Assembly (NCBI GenBank): GCA_032622095.1
Contig: CP136066.1
Span: 6,471,784 to 6,535,783 of the forward strand
Length of the DNA stretch: 64,000 nucleotides
Source: Siphonodentalium dalli
Taxonomy: Eukaryota; Mollusca; Scaphopoda; Gadilida; Siphonodentaliidae
Direction of reading: 5' to 3'
The notes under the pieces were generated by a model. The model searched no databases and had not been told where the DNA came from. It worked only from the letters and a program-made list of their open reading frames with translations. Both the position numbers and the translations under genes were made by a program. Below are positions 46,640 through 58,897 of the stretch, one piece after another (position 1 is the first letter of the stretch; every line of letters starts with the position of its first letter).

Positions 46640-47600
46640 TGTCAATGACACTGTAGCTCAACCTGGAGAGGTGATAAATCATACATTACAGCCAATGGAG
46701 ATATAAGGAATGCGGAAAGTTGTTATTTTTAAGTAGCGTTCACCAGAGGTCAACCTGAAGCACCATATGAAGTTTGGAATCAATGAGAAAAAAAATAATG
46801 TTGTCAATGAAGAGCATGGCAAGGTATTTAGTGATGCAAAGAGTAAAATCCAAGATGGCTGCCAGCAGTTCTTGAATATCGTTCAAATTCAAGAGCTGCC
46901 ATCCAGAAGTGATCGTGAAATGCCTGTAAATTTTTGAACATTTCTCCAATAAACATCCGCTGCAGGGTGTGCCGATGTATTAATTTGTGAAATCCAAGAT
47001 GGCCGTATGTTTGTTTTTAACAAAATTTGGAAAAAAATTGATGGCTCCCATCTAGTGACAATGAGAGTTGTGGCCTGTAGGGAATGGCGAAGGATTTAGT
47101 TATGCAAAGAATAAAATCCAAGATGGCCACTGGTGGCCATGTTTTTCAACTAAGTTTGGTGACGAATGGATTATGGATGTGATCTCTAGCCTACTGTAGG
47201 GCACCAAAGAATTTAGTCATGCAAAGAGCAAAATCTAACATGGCTGCCAGCAGCTATGTTTTTCATAAAAATTCATTAAATTTTTATAGCCACTACCCAG
47301 AGGTGACCCTAAACATGGCTGTAAATTTTCAAAACATTTGTCCAATAAATACCGACTGAAAGGTGTGCCGATTAATTCAAATTTGAAATCCAAGATGGCT
47401 GTTTTAAACGAATTTCGGGAAACATTCATGGCTCCCATGTAGAGGTCACTCCAAAGATCCTTATGAAGTTGGTGATGATCGGATGAGAGCTGTGACCTGT
47501 AGGGTGTGCTAAATGAAATTGTTGACAGATGGACGGATACACGCTCAGACAAACGCCAACCCATGGCAATAGCTTACATTTTACTTTGGCAAGTTGAGCT
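46640..47600 (+). repeat. R9 monomer array with GACGGATACACGC end
   Basis: The landmark aaaatccaagatggctgcca recurs, diverged, at about 46850, 46992, 47113, 47229 and 47386. Interspersed phrases are ttagtgatgcaaagag and tcacca/ctagaggtc. It ends cagatggacggatacacgct then ...acttt ggcaagttgagctaaaa, which mirrors the start segment gtagctcaacctggagagg. ORFs at 47235-47611 are by-products. Confidence 0.85.
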
Positions 47601-48330
47601 AAAAATTGCACCTAAACAAAATAGAGCAAAATATTTCCTAACAGACAGATGCACAAGACCGACATAACTAATTTCTATATCTCGCACCAAACTTTGCAAA
47701 TCCTTTGCATTGCAAATCCTTTGCATTGAAGTGGGGTATAGGAGAAGGATGAATCATAACTTTGTCTTTTACACAGCCTTAGGTGGTGTCTTCTCTTGAG
47801 AAAGTTTTGTTCTCATTTTTTTCTTTAACTGTGTCTTTGCAACCATTTATCTGTCTTGACCAATGTCACAGTCTTATATAGAAACTGAGAAAAATCTTCA
47901 TTGAAGCTGGTGAAGCTGGTGTTGGCTGATTTTCATTTTGTTATTTTAAAAGTTATGCCACACATCCCCTCCTGCCTCTGAAATGGGCCTCAATCCTTAC
48001 CACGTGAAATGTCAGAACCTGAAATATAAAGTTGCATCATCACAACCAACAATTAATAGTAATAGTTCACCCCCACCCCCCATCAACTTCAGCCAGTCCG
48101 GAGAATAAACTCAGTTCAGAGGAGAAAAAGTGTCAATATTGCATTCAACCACCTGAGTGTAATCGCTAATTTTGTCATATCAAAAGTTGCTGCCACACAA
48201 AAGACACTTGCACTGTCGATCAGGCATGGATTCGAAGACACCATTGCTATTCTACTTCTAATTATTATTTATGTTTTCTTTTATTTTAAATATTTTTATT
48301 ATCATGACGTCAGCATGCTTTGTCAAAATA
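47601..48330. other. No gene seen
   Basis: Includes a small direct duplication tttgcattgcaaatcc at about 47700. Otherwise unremarkable. Confidence 0.4.
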
Positions 48331-48600
48331 TTAAATCAAAGTTGCGTTGAATTTGGCATGATACAGTGCAATTTGTTGTTTTAGGCCAAAAGTCGAACAT
48401 TTTCCTACTTTCACTGACGTAGGGATTATATCAGTTTGTAAATTTACAACAGTGGGAAAGCTTGAGATGGTTGGAAATTTCCAACCCAAGTGCGATGGGG
48501 TGCAAAGGAATTTCATAGACTTGGATATTTGGTATGGTTCAAGGAGGTGTGCAGTTGCACATTCAATGTGGACATCTCTGTTAAATCCCATTTTCTAATT
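48331..48600. repeat. R10 repeat, relative of 4980-5340
   Basis: The order of phrases (noun-like landmarks gtttaggccaaa, cagttggaaa-like, ggatatttggtatggttcaa, ttcaatgtggacatc) parallels the interior of the element at 4897-5368. The ORF on the minus strand is not recognised. Confidence 0.5.
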
Positions 48601-49497
48601 TAATTGTCTTTATATTATAGCCCTACTATGCAAATTATGTTCATTCAATATGATTTATTTGCAAAAGCACCAACAAAGGCAGTATGCTAATAAAACAATA
48701 CATCAATATATATCAGTTTGTAAAATATATAAAAAGAGTAGGATCTCTCTGGCTGTTAATGACTTTTCTCCCAGACCCCTATGATCGATTCAACCAAATT
48801 TGTTTGTGGTAACTCGGGGTACCCCATCGGATGTTATAATGCTGTTATTTTATCGAAATTTTGATTTAAAAAAATAAATAAACTTAATTTTTTTTTTAAA
48901 TGTGTTTTGACTTCAACCAAAAAAATAATTTTAAATTCAATATTCTTTTCAACTTTTAAATAAAAAAAATTTTAAAATCAAAATGATTAAACAAACAAAT
49001 TGTGATAAAAGTGCACAAAGAGGCCGCGGTTGAATAAAGGCTCACAGAAAGAGTGTGTCTAAGATCAAAATTTATCACACAGTAGCCACTAAATCCGATC
49101 TCATTTTTTTTAGTAAGACACACATGTATAATTCCCATGCGCAGTGACGTAAGAGCTCCGTTCAATGATGTCGATATCAATGCCAGAACTTTATTATTAT
49201 GTTAATTAGAATATAATTATGATATTCAATTTGTGTTGTGTTATTTAGTGTTGACTGTGAGATAAACATTGGTGATAATGGTGGTTGAACAATTTTGTCA
49301 GCAAGAAAAGACGCATTCAAAATGGAACTATATTTTTTCTTAAAGGTTTCTTTGGTTGTGGTAAAGAAATAAAAATATTTGTTTAACCCCAGGCATTTCG
49401 AGATCATTTTCCTTGCTAAAATGTGATTATGTGATAGAATTGATCTCGAATTCATCCAATTTATTTACAAAATTTATAAACCTTGACCACAAAATTT
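48601..49497. other. No gene seen
   Basis: AT-rich non-coding sequence with A/T-only stretches at 48860-48980. Confidence 0.4.
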
Positions 49498-49500
49498 TTA

Positions 49501-51974
49501 TTTGAGTCGAGCTTTAGCTTGGTTAATAAATTTAATATAAAATTGCGACTCATTAGAGATCCTCTATGCATGCACTTAGTGCACAAATGGGCTGCAGGCC
49601 GATCCAACAGTAAATATGGAGCCAGTTTCAGCCACATAATAAAATAACATGAATTTTTATTGTGTAATGGCATACATAAATATTTATTCAGAACACTTAT
49701 CAAATAAGTGCCTGACAACATTGCCCAATTTACAATTCAATATGAAAACTGAGAAGACTGGCACTATGAAGACTACAACAGTCAGTACTTGTCAAATTTA
49801 CTTCAAAATAAATAGTTAGAATTATATACTCAGCTTAGAAATTAAAGTGTTCACAGTGACATACATATTCTTGATTCAATTAATTTGAAGGCAGAGTATT
49901 AAATCTGCAAGGACGGCACCTTCTTGAATAACCAACCCAATTTGAGCAAACCTGATATGAGATTCATGTGTTGACATTTAATATGTGCACCACATGTGTA
50001 CATGTGTTGGAAGACATATAAAATGTATTACACTGACATTCATCAGAAGAGTTATTTGAATTAAGTGAATGTTATCAGGAACTAAATTCTACAGGTAGTT
50101 CATACTCAAATTTAAATGTTAAAATAGTAGGAAAAGGGCACGAATGATTTTAGATACCAGTCAGGTATTTAAAGCTTAATGAAACTGTCCAATTTTGTCC
50201 TCATCAGAAGCAGAACCCATCCCATGATATCGTCTTATAAACTAATAAATAGTGGGTAAAATATTACAACTGGGAGCCCCTTCTCTTGATTTATATTGGT
50301 CTATAATTATATATTCATTTTGGTATTTATAATTGGTTTTGGAAAAAAAAATGTCATTGAAAAAATATGCAATCAATCCGCCATCCCCTCCCCTCCTCTG
50401 TTGGCATATCCCTGCGAGAATAGGACATGTGGGATGATTTATTTGGATGCCTGACTACTAACTCTGACATGCATTTCAACACCCACATCCATGTTCTATT
50501 TGAGTAAGTACATGTGTGCCCCACTATTATGAGTACACATGGACATATAAATAAAGACTTTGAAAAAAACAAATTCTAGTATGTCAGTGAGTATGTGGGT
50601 TAATACTACACATGTACCCTCTGTCAAACAAGTATTTCATTTAGATTAAATAGTGGATTCAACTTTACTCCTGCCACCAATAGACCAGGCATTGTTTCTG
50701 CTGGATCTGCCCCAGTCACCCAAGGACCAAATATATACAGACGGACGGATGACTATAGCTCCACCAGAGACTTCACATTAAGTGAGCTAAAATCCACATC
50801 ACTTTATCATATACTATCCTTAACAACCTAATCGACAATACATTTTTTGTATAATTGCAACCACTTTTTTGCTTTTTGTGATAACTCATTTTTTTGCCAA
50901 TGTCACTAGAGTATAATAGTAAATGCAGCTTTAAATCATTACCTTTGTTAAGATTCATATCCTTTTGTTCTCGTCCAATAGCTCATTTGATAAGTTATGG
51001 TCCAATTTCTGTTCACATTGGGATATAGCTACGATATCTAAAAATAAAATATACAGGTACTTTATAATCACCCAGAATAAATTAATATGTACCACAATAT
51101 GGTGGTAGACTGTTTGTCTATATGACATTGGATTATCAACTTGAAATTGTACTGCTGCAATCTTTTTAAGCTGATTTTGTCCATAGTTTGCTTAAATTTA
51201 AGTAAGATTCTGAAAATATCAAATTTCGGATCGAATTGAATATTTAAAACAACTTGAGTTAAACCAAATTGCCATTCATGGAAATTAACGAGAGTATGAG
51301 AAATGATATAAGATTAACATGAGTGAATTATAGATAACCACAAAGTCTTGGGTCATTAAAGAAGCATGTTTATATTGTGGACACTCTTTGATTCAGAAAT
51401 TCAATCCAGTCCAGTAAATTAACTGTTGCAAATTATATAAACTTATGAAGCGGACCATTACGAGTATAAAAATGAGATATCCTATAGAGTATAGTGCTTA
51501 TGTAGAGAGTTAGGAAATCAGAGAGATGTACAACACAATTTCAAAGATCCATCGTGTTACCTTCATGTATGTGCCTTCACATTAATCTCTATTTAAATAA
51601 TTACTGTTGAACAAATAAATAAAAACAAAAACAATTCATTAAACTTTACTGTTTTTGATACCAAACATTTTCACTCAGGAAAATAAACATTTGTCTGGTT
51701 TCCTCAATGAGATAATTGTTTTTGTGCACTCAAATCACGAGATATCCTCTTAATATACATGTGGTTGATGTCAGCGTCAATAAATTTGTTACCAATTGTT
51801 GTGCTCTTCGACAACTCTAGTCCACAGCATTAGATTCCTTGTGTCAAAGAAATGCCTACATGTATATATAAGTGGTATTTTTCTGCACCAACCCAAAATA
51901 TGTTACTGTATCTATTACATTGAGAAGAAAAAAATCACTGGGTTCATGTTTATGTGTGAAAAGATAAAAGATCT
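49501..51974. other. Gene-free part of the 9.4-kb unit
   Basis: Non-coding sequence with one R7-like end (ggacggatgactatagctcc at about 50742). ORFs at 50354-50572, 50773-50958 and 51796-52035 show no domain. They recur in copy 2 only because the DNA is duplicated. Confidence 0.5.
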
Positions 51975-52214
51975 AATATATATTTTGGGACTTCTGTCTG
52001 TTTGTTTGTTAGCAATGACCGGGAAAACTGCCTGACAGATTTTGACGAAATTTTTATACCTACGGTTACTTTTGTCCGAGGAGTGTTTTGGATGGGACAA
52101 ATTGTGACCCCGACCTGACCTTGACCTTCAAAATGGTCAATTCAAGGTCTAATCGCGCATTTCGCCAGAAAGCAGAGGGGAAACAGCCCGGACGAAGTCG
52201 GGTCCACCAGCTAG
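51975..52214 (+). mobile_element. Short Helitron with CTAG end
   Basis: The hairpin cccggacgaagtcggg (52187-52202) is followed by CTAG (52211-52214) and T. The body (ttttggatgggacaaattgt, ccttgaccttcaaaatggtc) is homologous to 10370-10467. The 5' end is probably the tctgtctgtttgtttg tract near 51990. Confidence 0.75.
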
Positions 52215-52724
52215 TACGATTAGAGGTGCCACGACTATTGATTTTGATAATCGATAATCGGTCGTCAATAATCGACTATAATCAATTAATCGTACCTAAT
52301 ATTAATAACATCAGTGGAAGTATACCGTAATATGGCCTATTGCCTGGGTGCTCGTTAACTCAATAACTGCACTGTCGCTGGTCATTTGAGACATTGGCTG
52401 ATGTAATTTTTACGTTAATAAAATGCATCATAAACCACTGTTAATGACTAATGAGCACAATGTATTGAATACCAGCACAGTTCTCAGCGATGTTATGGAA
52501 TATTTGTGAGTTCATTAGAACGAACGTAGCGATTAATTTAAGTTTTAGGAATAGCCACAGAGATGGACTGTCGTCCGGTACATACCCCCTAGTGGCATAC
52601 CGCCTAGTGTGGGCATATCTATAACTTATGACTGCTATACTCAGACAGATGGACCCAAAAATCAGCATTTTCATATAAACGAAGATGAATAACTATAGCA
52701 CAAAAAAAAAAAAAAAAAACAGGT

Positions 52725-53200
52725 GAATGTGCCATTAAATGTCCTCATAGTGGTGAACATCCATACAAAATTTCATTGAGATCCGAGCATTACTGTTCAA
52801 GTTATGACCTGAACAGACATCGGATGGACCAAACAGCCAACATGTCCAGATAACAAACTTGAATAACTCTAGAATGGAAAAGCCAAACAGAACAATGGAA
52901 CCCTCTATTGAATGTCCTCACAGTGGTGAACATCCATACCAAATTTCATTGAGATCCCAGCACAACTGTTGAAGTTACGACATGAACAGACACCAGATGG
53001 ACCAAAAAGCCAACATTTCCAGATAAACAAAGATGTATAACTCTAGAATGGAAAATCTGAACAAAACGATGGAACCCATTTTTTAATGTCCTCATAGTAG
53101 TGAACATCCACACCAAATTTCATTGAGATCCCAGCACAACTGTTGAAGTTACGACATGAACAGACACCAGACAGACCAAAAGGCCAACATTTCCAGATAA
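52725..53200 (+). repeat. R8 monomer array, left part
   Basis: Units of about 172 bases carry the landmark gaacatccataccaaatttc at about 52756, 52927 and 53103. The array is interrupted by the Harbinger-like element at 53201. Confidence 0.93.
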
Positions 53201-54554
53201 GGCCTAAAAAAAAAATACGTTTGTTTCCGCTAACCCGACCGACCCTATTTTAAACCCCCGACCCTAAACTTTTTATTGACATTGCAAAAAAAAAATAATT
53301 GGACCAAAAAAAAATTTAAACAAATTTGTATTTAAATTTTTTTTTTTTTATTATTTAGGTCCCAATTCATATCATAACAAGATGCAAACATTTATATATA
53401 TTGACATAAGAAATTTAAGTTTACAAAAAGATTTAAGTTTAACAGTTGGAATCATACTGTAAAGTATGTTTGGCTTATCTAGCTTTCATCTGTGAAAACT
53501 TCAAATAATTTGAGTTCAGGTATGTTATCATTCAGAGTTCAGACTTCAGTATTTCAATCAATTACAGCACAGGAACATTAACAATTTGATCAAATCAACC
53601 TGGTTATCAAGTGGGATCTCATAATACCAAATGAAAAATTAACATAGAGATTAGTACCATATATAGTCATTACTACCTTAATACATGTACATTGTTTCTG
53701 TATTACATGTACATGTAGTATTTCTGTACTACATGTAGTATATTATGTACGGTATGTGTCTCACTTGAATTTTATAAAATAGCCTATTTATGAATTAGAG
53801 TGATAATGGCAAGTCTCATTTCAAGCAGGATAAGCATAATCCATTGAACCAAAAGATATCTGACAATAACGTATAAGCATTTCCAATCCATACATATAGA
53901 AAAAGTTCCAAAGTTATGCTTGAGAAACTTGATCAAATTGACCTCTCAGTAAAATTGAAAATACTAACTCAAAGAGCCTTAGATTAGCTCTAAATGCAAT
54001 GGATTTTCAAATATTTTCCAGGGGGCGAACCCCCACCATCATCAGGGAGTCACCCTTCCCAAACATTCCTCCGCTCAGGCCTTCAGGTTATGCCTTTTGG
54101 CATATCATTGCCCAAAAACAGGTGTCCCCAAAAGATACCTAGACCCTTCACTGAATGCGGAGGAGAAGGTGGTGTTGTGAAGCCATCCTTAAGAGATCGG
54201 TACAAGACGGTCACTCCAATATGTGAACAGTGCAGTGGTGCTGGATTGACTCCAGTTGTCGCTAGACCATATGGGAAATATTAGGATAATCAAAGACTAT
54301 ATTAGTATATAGACTATATGTAAATATTAAAGCATATGTTAGATTGAATTGGAGTTTCTAGTTCCTCTGTCATCTGGGTTAACCTGATTGGGGCTAAGAA
54401 GTGCATAGTTTGGGTTATTGACAAGTATTATACAGTTATTTTTAAAGATACTGAAAAAAAAAAAGTTAACGAAAAAAAAAAAAGTTAAGCCTACCTACCT
54501 ACCCTAATATTTTTTAGCTCGTTAGCGGAAACAAAGGTATTTTTTGTTTAGGCC
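53201..54554 (+). mobile_element. PIF/Harbinger-like element with TAA target duplication
   Basis: The TIR GGCCTAAAMAAAAAATACSTT, continuing tgtttccgctaac, runs about 33 bases at each end. TAA flanks both edges (53198-53200 and 54555-54557), and removing the insert plus one TAA restores a normal R8 monomer (ccagataaacaaagatg). A 3-bp TWA target and GG-start TIRs are typical of PIF/Harbinger. At 1354 bp it lacks a recognisable transposase but carries the exon-like ORF at 54022-54284. Confidence 0.82.
54022..54284 (+). CDS. Terminal-exon-like ORF inside the Harbinger-like element
   Basis: An acceptor-like attttccag ends at 54021, and the open frame then runs 87 codons to a stop at 54282-54284, entering in phase 1. 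The peptide has PPPSSGSHPSQTFL near the start, then LPKNRCPQKIPRPFTECGGE, and ends with CEQCSGAGLTPVVARPYGKY. Four cysteines including a CxxC pair suggest metal binding. In copy 2 (63422-63684) one C is missing just before the acceptor AG, yet the AG and the downstream frame are kept. One residue differs (Pro to His). I do not recognise the family. It may be the last exon of a transposon accessory protein or of a captured host gene. Confidence 0.45.
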
Positions 54555-55110
54555 TAAACAAAGATGAATAACTCTAGAATGGAAAATCCGAACAAAACGA
54601 TGGAACCTTCTATTGAATGCCCTCATAGTAGTGAACATCCATACCAAATTTCATTGAGATCCCAGCACAACTGTTGAAGTTACGACATGAACAGACACCA
54701 GATGGACCAAAAATCCAACATTTCCAGATAAACAAAGATGAATAACTCTAGAATGGAAAATCCGAACAAAACGATGGAACCCTCTATTTAATGTCCTCAT
54801 AGTTGTGAACATACATTCCAAATTACATTGAGATCCCAGCACAACTGTTGAAGTTACGACATGAACAGACACCAGATGGACCAAAAATCCAACATTTCCA
54901 GATAAACAAAGATGAATAACTCTAGAATGGAAAATCCGAACAAAACGATGGAACCCTCTATTTAATGTCCTCATAGTAGTGAACATCCATACCTAATTTC
55001 ATTGAGGTCCGAGCACTATTGTTCAAGTTATGACATGAACAGACATCGGACGTACGGACGGACGGACAGGTGCAAAACAGTATACCCCCCCTTTTTTTTT
55101 AAAAGGGGGT
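54555..55110 (+). repeat. R8 monomer array, right part, with (GACG)n and hairpin end
   Basis: Units lie at about 54637, 54808 and 54979. They are followed by cggacgtacggacggacgga (55046-55065) and a terminal hairpin tatacccccc...gggggtata (55081-55112). The 111-residue minus-strand ORF at 54651-54986 is two copies of the same peptide and a by-product of the array. Confidence 0.93.
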
Positions 55111-55112
55111 AT

Positions 55113-55800
55113 AACAATACAAAAGTAGGAATGAACAATGGACCGCCGGTTGTTCCTAAATAAAGGAATCAAATGTTATGGAAACTATAAGTTTCATCAA
55201 ACTTCCAGAGCGTGGTTAACAATCACAAACGTGTGCCCCACCTGCAAATTGCATGACTCAGAACATTTTAAATATTTGATAACAGTCCGTTTCATTCAGC
55301 ATTCACCTCACGATATGCGATAGCCTTTACTAGTAACTTCTAAGTATACATTTGTACTTATACAAACAAAGTACACTTGCAATGCAATTGGGGAGAACAT
55401 CACTGATTAAAATGCCATATATATATTGTTCCCTGGTTTTAGAGAGAATGTCAATCAACATCCCATTGGTCCAATCAGATTCAAGGGCGAGTGCATTCAG
55501 TTCATTGAACACGGTGACAGTCGGCACATTTCAAAGACATATTGCCACCTTTCAAGTATACTAAAATATACAACGATGTCGCAATGTGTTCAAATCTGCA
55601 GTGCGGCCAATTTGTAGAATATACAACGATCCGACGAGAAACCATGTCGCATCATCAAATGAACTGCCGACTTTTGCAACATATATCAGTAGTACTCATG
55701 TTATTGGAATCTCTTTGGTACGCGATCAAAGGATGTTAACACCTCGGTTGTAGATAGAACTTTGTAAAATAAACACGGAATTCAAAAATACCCGGCATCT
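55113..55800 (+). other. Possible zinc-finger-like remnant
   Basis: One plus-strand frame at about 55542-55739 contains CSNLQCGQFVEYTT...SHHQMNC, a Cys4Cys...His...Cys spacing loosely like TRAF-type zinc fingers. It has no flanking support, and an overlapping frame is open as well. Confidence 0.2.
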
Positions 55801-55915
55801 TCTGACATCCGATATAAATAACACAGATTAATCGACGATGGAAATGGTAATCGATTATCGGCTTTATCAACGGTTCATCGATTATACGATTAATCGTGGC
55901 ACCCCTAAGTATGAT

Positions 55916-56640
55916 ATAATTCCCAGTTAGGCAGGATGATGTGTGATGAAGATATCCAGGCAGCCCTGATAAAACAGTAATTTGTTTATTTTTGCAACTT
56001 TTCAACTATCAACTCTGAGAAAAAGTTTTTCAACTTGTGATAATAACAAACAAAATCAGCGAGATTTCAAGCATACCATTAAGTATAAATACTCCCACCC
56101 AAGGATGACAAAACTAGGGTTGCTCATCAAAGATGGCTCTAATCCGGGTTTTTTTCCCTTCAGAATCATAACTCGGTTTTTGAACTCAACCGAGATATTG
56201 ATTATAGTTGTGAAAGGTCCATATACCCAAAAATGAAACGCAACCTTAACATCTAAGATGGCTTTTGTCGAGTCTGAGCCAATCCCTAGCCGCATCATGT
56301 AGAGAGGGTATAGTGAAAACCATGTACACCAAAAATTATTGAAAGCGGTTCATATTTGTTAAAAGTTATTAAGTCGGACAAAATTTCTAAGTGAAAATGA
56401 GGCGTTACTTAAAAAAAAAAGTCGGACCGAACTGCAATTAGCATCATGCGGAGAGGCAGTCCTAAGGAGATTGCATACAAAAAATTATTGAAATCGGTTC
56501 ATAGTTGTTCGAGTTATGAGGACGGACGGACGGACGGACACACGGAGGGAGAAAGCGTGACGGACGGATGCAGTCAATCCAGTATACCCCCCATTTTCTT
56601 AGAAAGTGGGGGTATAAAAAGGAGGACTCTAAAATGGAAA
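55916..56640 (+). repeat. Two diverged monomers with (GACG)n and TATACCCCCC hairpin
   Basis: Units with caaaaattattgaaagcggt (56331) and caaaaaattattgaaatcgg (56477) precede acggacggacggacggacac (56522-56541) and the hairpin tataccccccatt...agtgggggtata (56583-56614). Confidence 0.8.
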
Positions 56641-57954
56641 AAAAATGAACGTCATGTGCCCCTCTTTTGAAATCAATCGTGATGGTGAACCTCCATACCA
56701 AATTTCATTCAGATCCTATAACCATTGGTTGAGATATATGCACAGGCTGAAAAAAACTCCACATTTCCACATAAACCAGATGACAGTGAAAACAACAATA
56801 GGCAATAGGAACCATGTAAGTCAAACACAATGTAACAACAGTCCATCCCTGACAACAATCAGTGTAATCTACCAGGATTCTCCCTCTCTGATTAGACAAG
56901 GGCTCGTCCAAGAGTGAAATTTGACAAGTTGCTAGGTTGTTGGAAGAGATGAACTCCTGCGACATACATGTACCGGTATGTGAGCCTACATACAGTATTC
57001 TTTTATTTATATTTATGAGTATGAATTACCATGGAACTGTGCTGAAATTTTGCCAGAAAACATATGTGAAAGAGAAGACCAAGAAGGTTTTTGTAACCAT
57101 GATATTATTGTTCAAAGTTATTTGCTATCATATTCCATCCATCATGAAAAAGGATGTCTTTTTTCGATGCAAAATATTTTGGTGAGGCTTGTTCTACTGT
57201 CTTATAATACTTGAGTCATTCTTGAAATCCATTAAAGTTGCATCTTTCTTTATTATCTAGATCATGCCATGAATCTCTACTCTGGCTAACGCCCGTAGAG
57301 ATCAAATTCTATCAGTTCGAAACCCGGGAATTTTTTATAAGTTTTGACAGGGAACCGTATAAAGTCGAAAAATAACGCGGGAATGTACTTCTTTGTTCAT
57401 ACCTGTTGCTTAATGATTTATTCATCGGTACGTAAAGTTCCCAGCTCGAGATTACATTATTTACGTGACTTTTGAGACCCGATTCCACGATAAATATTTA
57501 TTTTATCCCCTATCACGAAAATTCAATATCAGGTCACATTTTTCTTTAATTTTCTGTTGAAATTCAAGTAGAATAAATTTTGTACCTGTCAATCATAAAA
57601 CAAGTGCCTCTATATCCCCTGGATTTCAGTATGTTCGTTTATGTTCCCAAACTGGATTGTAGCGACTAGTATCATATTGACTTGGTCTGAAACCAAACAG
57701 GAGGATTGCTCAGAATTTTTTATGCAGCAAGTTTTATCAAATGCATGTACCGGTAACATTAAACTATAATGTACGAACAAAAAATGTTATAAAATATATT
57801 TATTACATGGTCCTACCCTTATTCCATTTTCATATCCGTGATTTAGAGAGAAATATCTAGCTGCCTCTACAAATACTCACCCATCATGACATCACCAGGT
57901 GACATGATAATCAATATTATATGCCCAGAATCTTGTTATTGGTATCAGTCCTTC
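56641..57954. other. No gene; a weak R8 relative at its start
   Basis: One diverged R8-like unit (gaacctccataccaaatttc at 56687) is followed by non-coding sequence. Confidence 0.45.
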
Positions 57955-58275
57955 CCATGAGGAAAACACAGCGAGAGCATTTATTTGCTCTCGCAATTCA
58001 GAAGACGGGTGTAATTGCACGCATAATATAACTTTAATTTCAGATTTTCTCAAACAAAATGTCATTGTAGGATAGACCTATGTCCAGTTACACTTTTACA
58101 TGTCCATAATTTAAGTGAGATGGAAAATGTACCTTCAAATAGTTCAATAATGAATCAACAATTACAGTGACCATCAACATTTTGACAAGATGTACGAGTG
58201 CAAATTTTACCACCACCTGTGAATTCTAAATTGCGAGTGCATACGGGTGCGAGAGCAATCGCTCCCGTCTCGTGG
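57955..58275. repeat. Imperfect inverted repeat, ~320 bp
   Basis: ccttcccatgag...tgctctcgcaattcagaa at the left and the complement of attgcgagtgcatacgggtg...ctcgtgggaag at the right share segments in inverted order. It may be an old MITE. Confidence 0.5.
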
Positions 58276-58897
58276 GAAGAACTGTGGTATATTCATGAAT
58301 AAAATAAATAGCACCATTCAAATGGATATTTAGCAGTGTTAACATACTAACGGGTCAGTATCTTGGAGGTCAGTGTTAATATAGTCCCTGCAGCAGCCAA
58401 GATCTGGAAGCTGTCAGCAGATCACTTGAGAAGATGCGATAGCACAGTTGTATCGGTAAGCTTGTCCAAGGTGGGGATTAAGAATTGTCCTCCTGAAATA
58501 TGAATTTAGATATACAATGTACTATAGCGAGTATAGCCTACATGTACACTAGCCACACAACACCGAATCTGCAGGTGCTATTATTCAGGTAATAATGGAA
58601 TTAATTTATTGGCTTATTCAGTCTGTTAGCATCCCAAAAGCATCAAATGACCTACTATAAACAAATGTTCAGCAAATTTAACTGTACATATATACTGTAC
58701 ATGTATGTACAATGTACCGGTAGGTATACATATCGATACATGTAGTTAACTTTGTAAGTTGTAGTTTACAAGTTAGCCTCAGTCCGAAGGGATCATTGTC
58801 ATCTCATTTTGGTCTTGCCTGAAAAGGTGCTTTAAAGATGCATTATCCCATTAAACACCCTTATTTCTGCATGAAGAATTGAAGACTTATAAAAAAT
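58276..58897. other. End of duplicated unit copy 1, no gene
   Basis: Non-coding. The unit ends at the junction with copy 2. Confidence 0.45.

Larger units (their letters stand above)
52221..55907. mobile_element. hAT-like element with 8-bp target duplication
   Basis: The ends TAGAGGTGCCACGA (52221-) and complement TAGGGGTGCCACGA (to 55907) are hAT-type (NAGRGGTG). Flanks AGTACGAT (52213-52220) and AGTATGAT (55908-55915) are an 8-bp duplication with one mismatch. Subterminal aatcgat/ttaatcg motifs occur at both ends. It holds the R8 monomer array and a nested Harbinger-like element. No hAT transposase is recognised. Copy 2 begins at 61621 and is cut by the window end. Confidence 0.82.
49498..58897. 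repeat. 9.4-kb duplicated unit, copy 1
   Basis: Everything from 49498 reappears at an offset of 9400 bases from 58898 to the window end. The left boundary is sharp: sequence before ttatttgagtcg differs (49486-49497 versus 58886-58897). Unit length equals the offset, so the two copies are directly adjacent. Differences seen are few substitutions (for example 51509 c to t) and short A/T-run length changes that cancel out. Confidence 0.92.

Noticed and set aside
54651-54986. 111-residue minus-strand ORF with an internal duplication
   Set aside because: It consists of two R8 monomers translated in frame. The duplication is the DNA repeat and no domain is present.
57278-57342. tRNA-like boxes (ggctaacgcc and agttcgaaaccc followed by a T-run)
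   Set aside because: The bases around the putative T-loop do not form the required stem and there is no acceptor stem. It is a chance B-box-like match or a decayed SINE trace at most.
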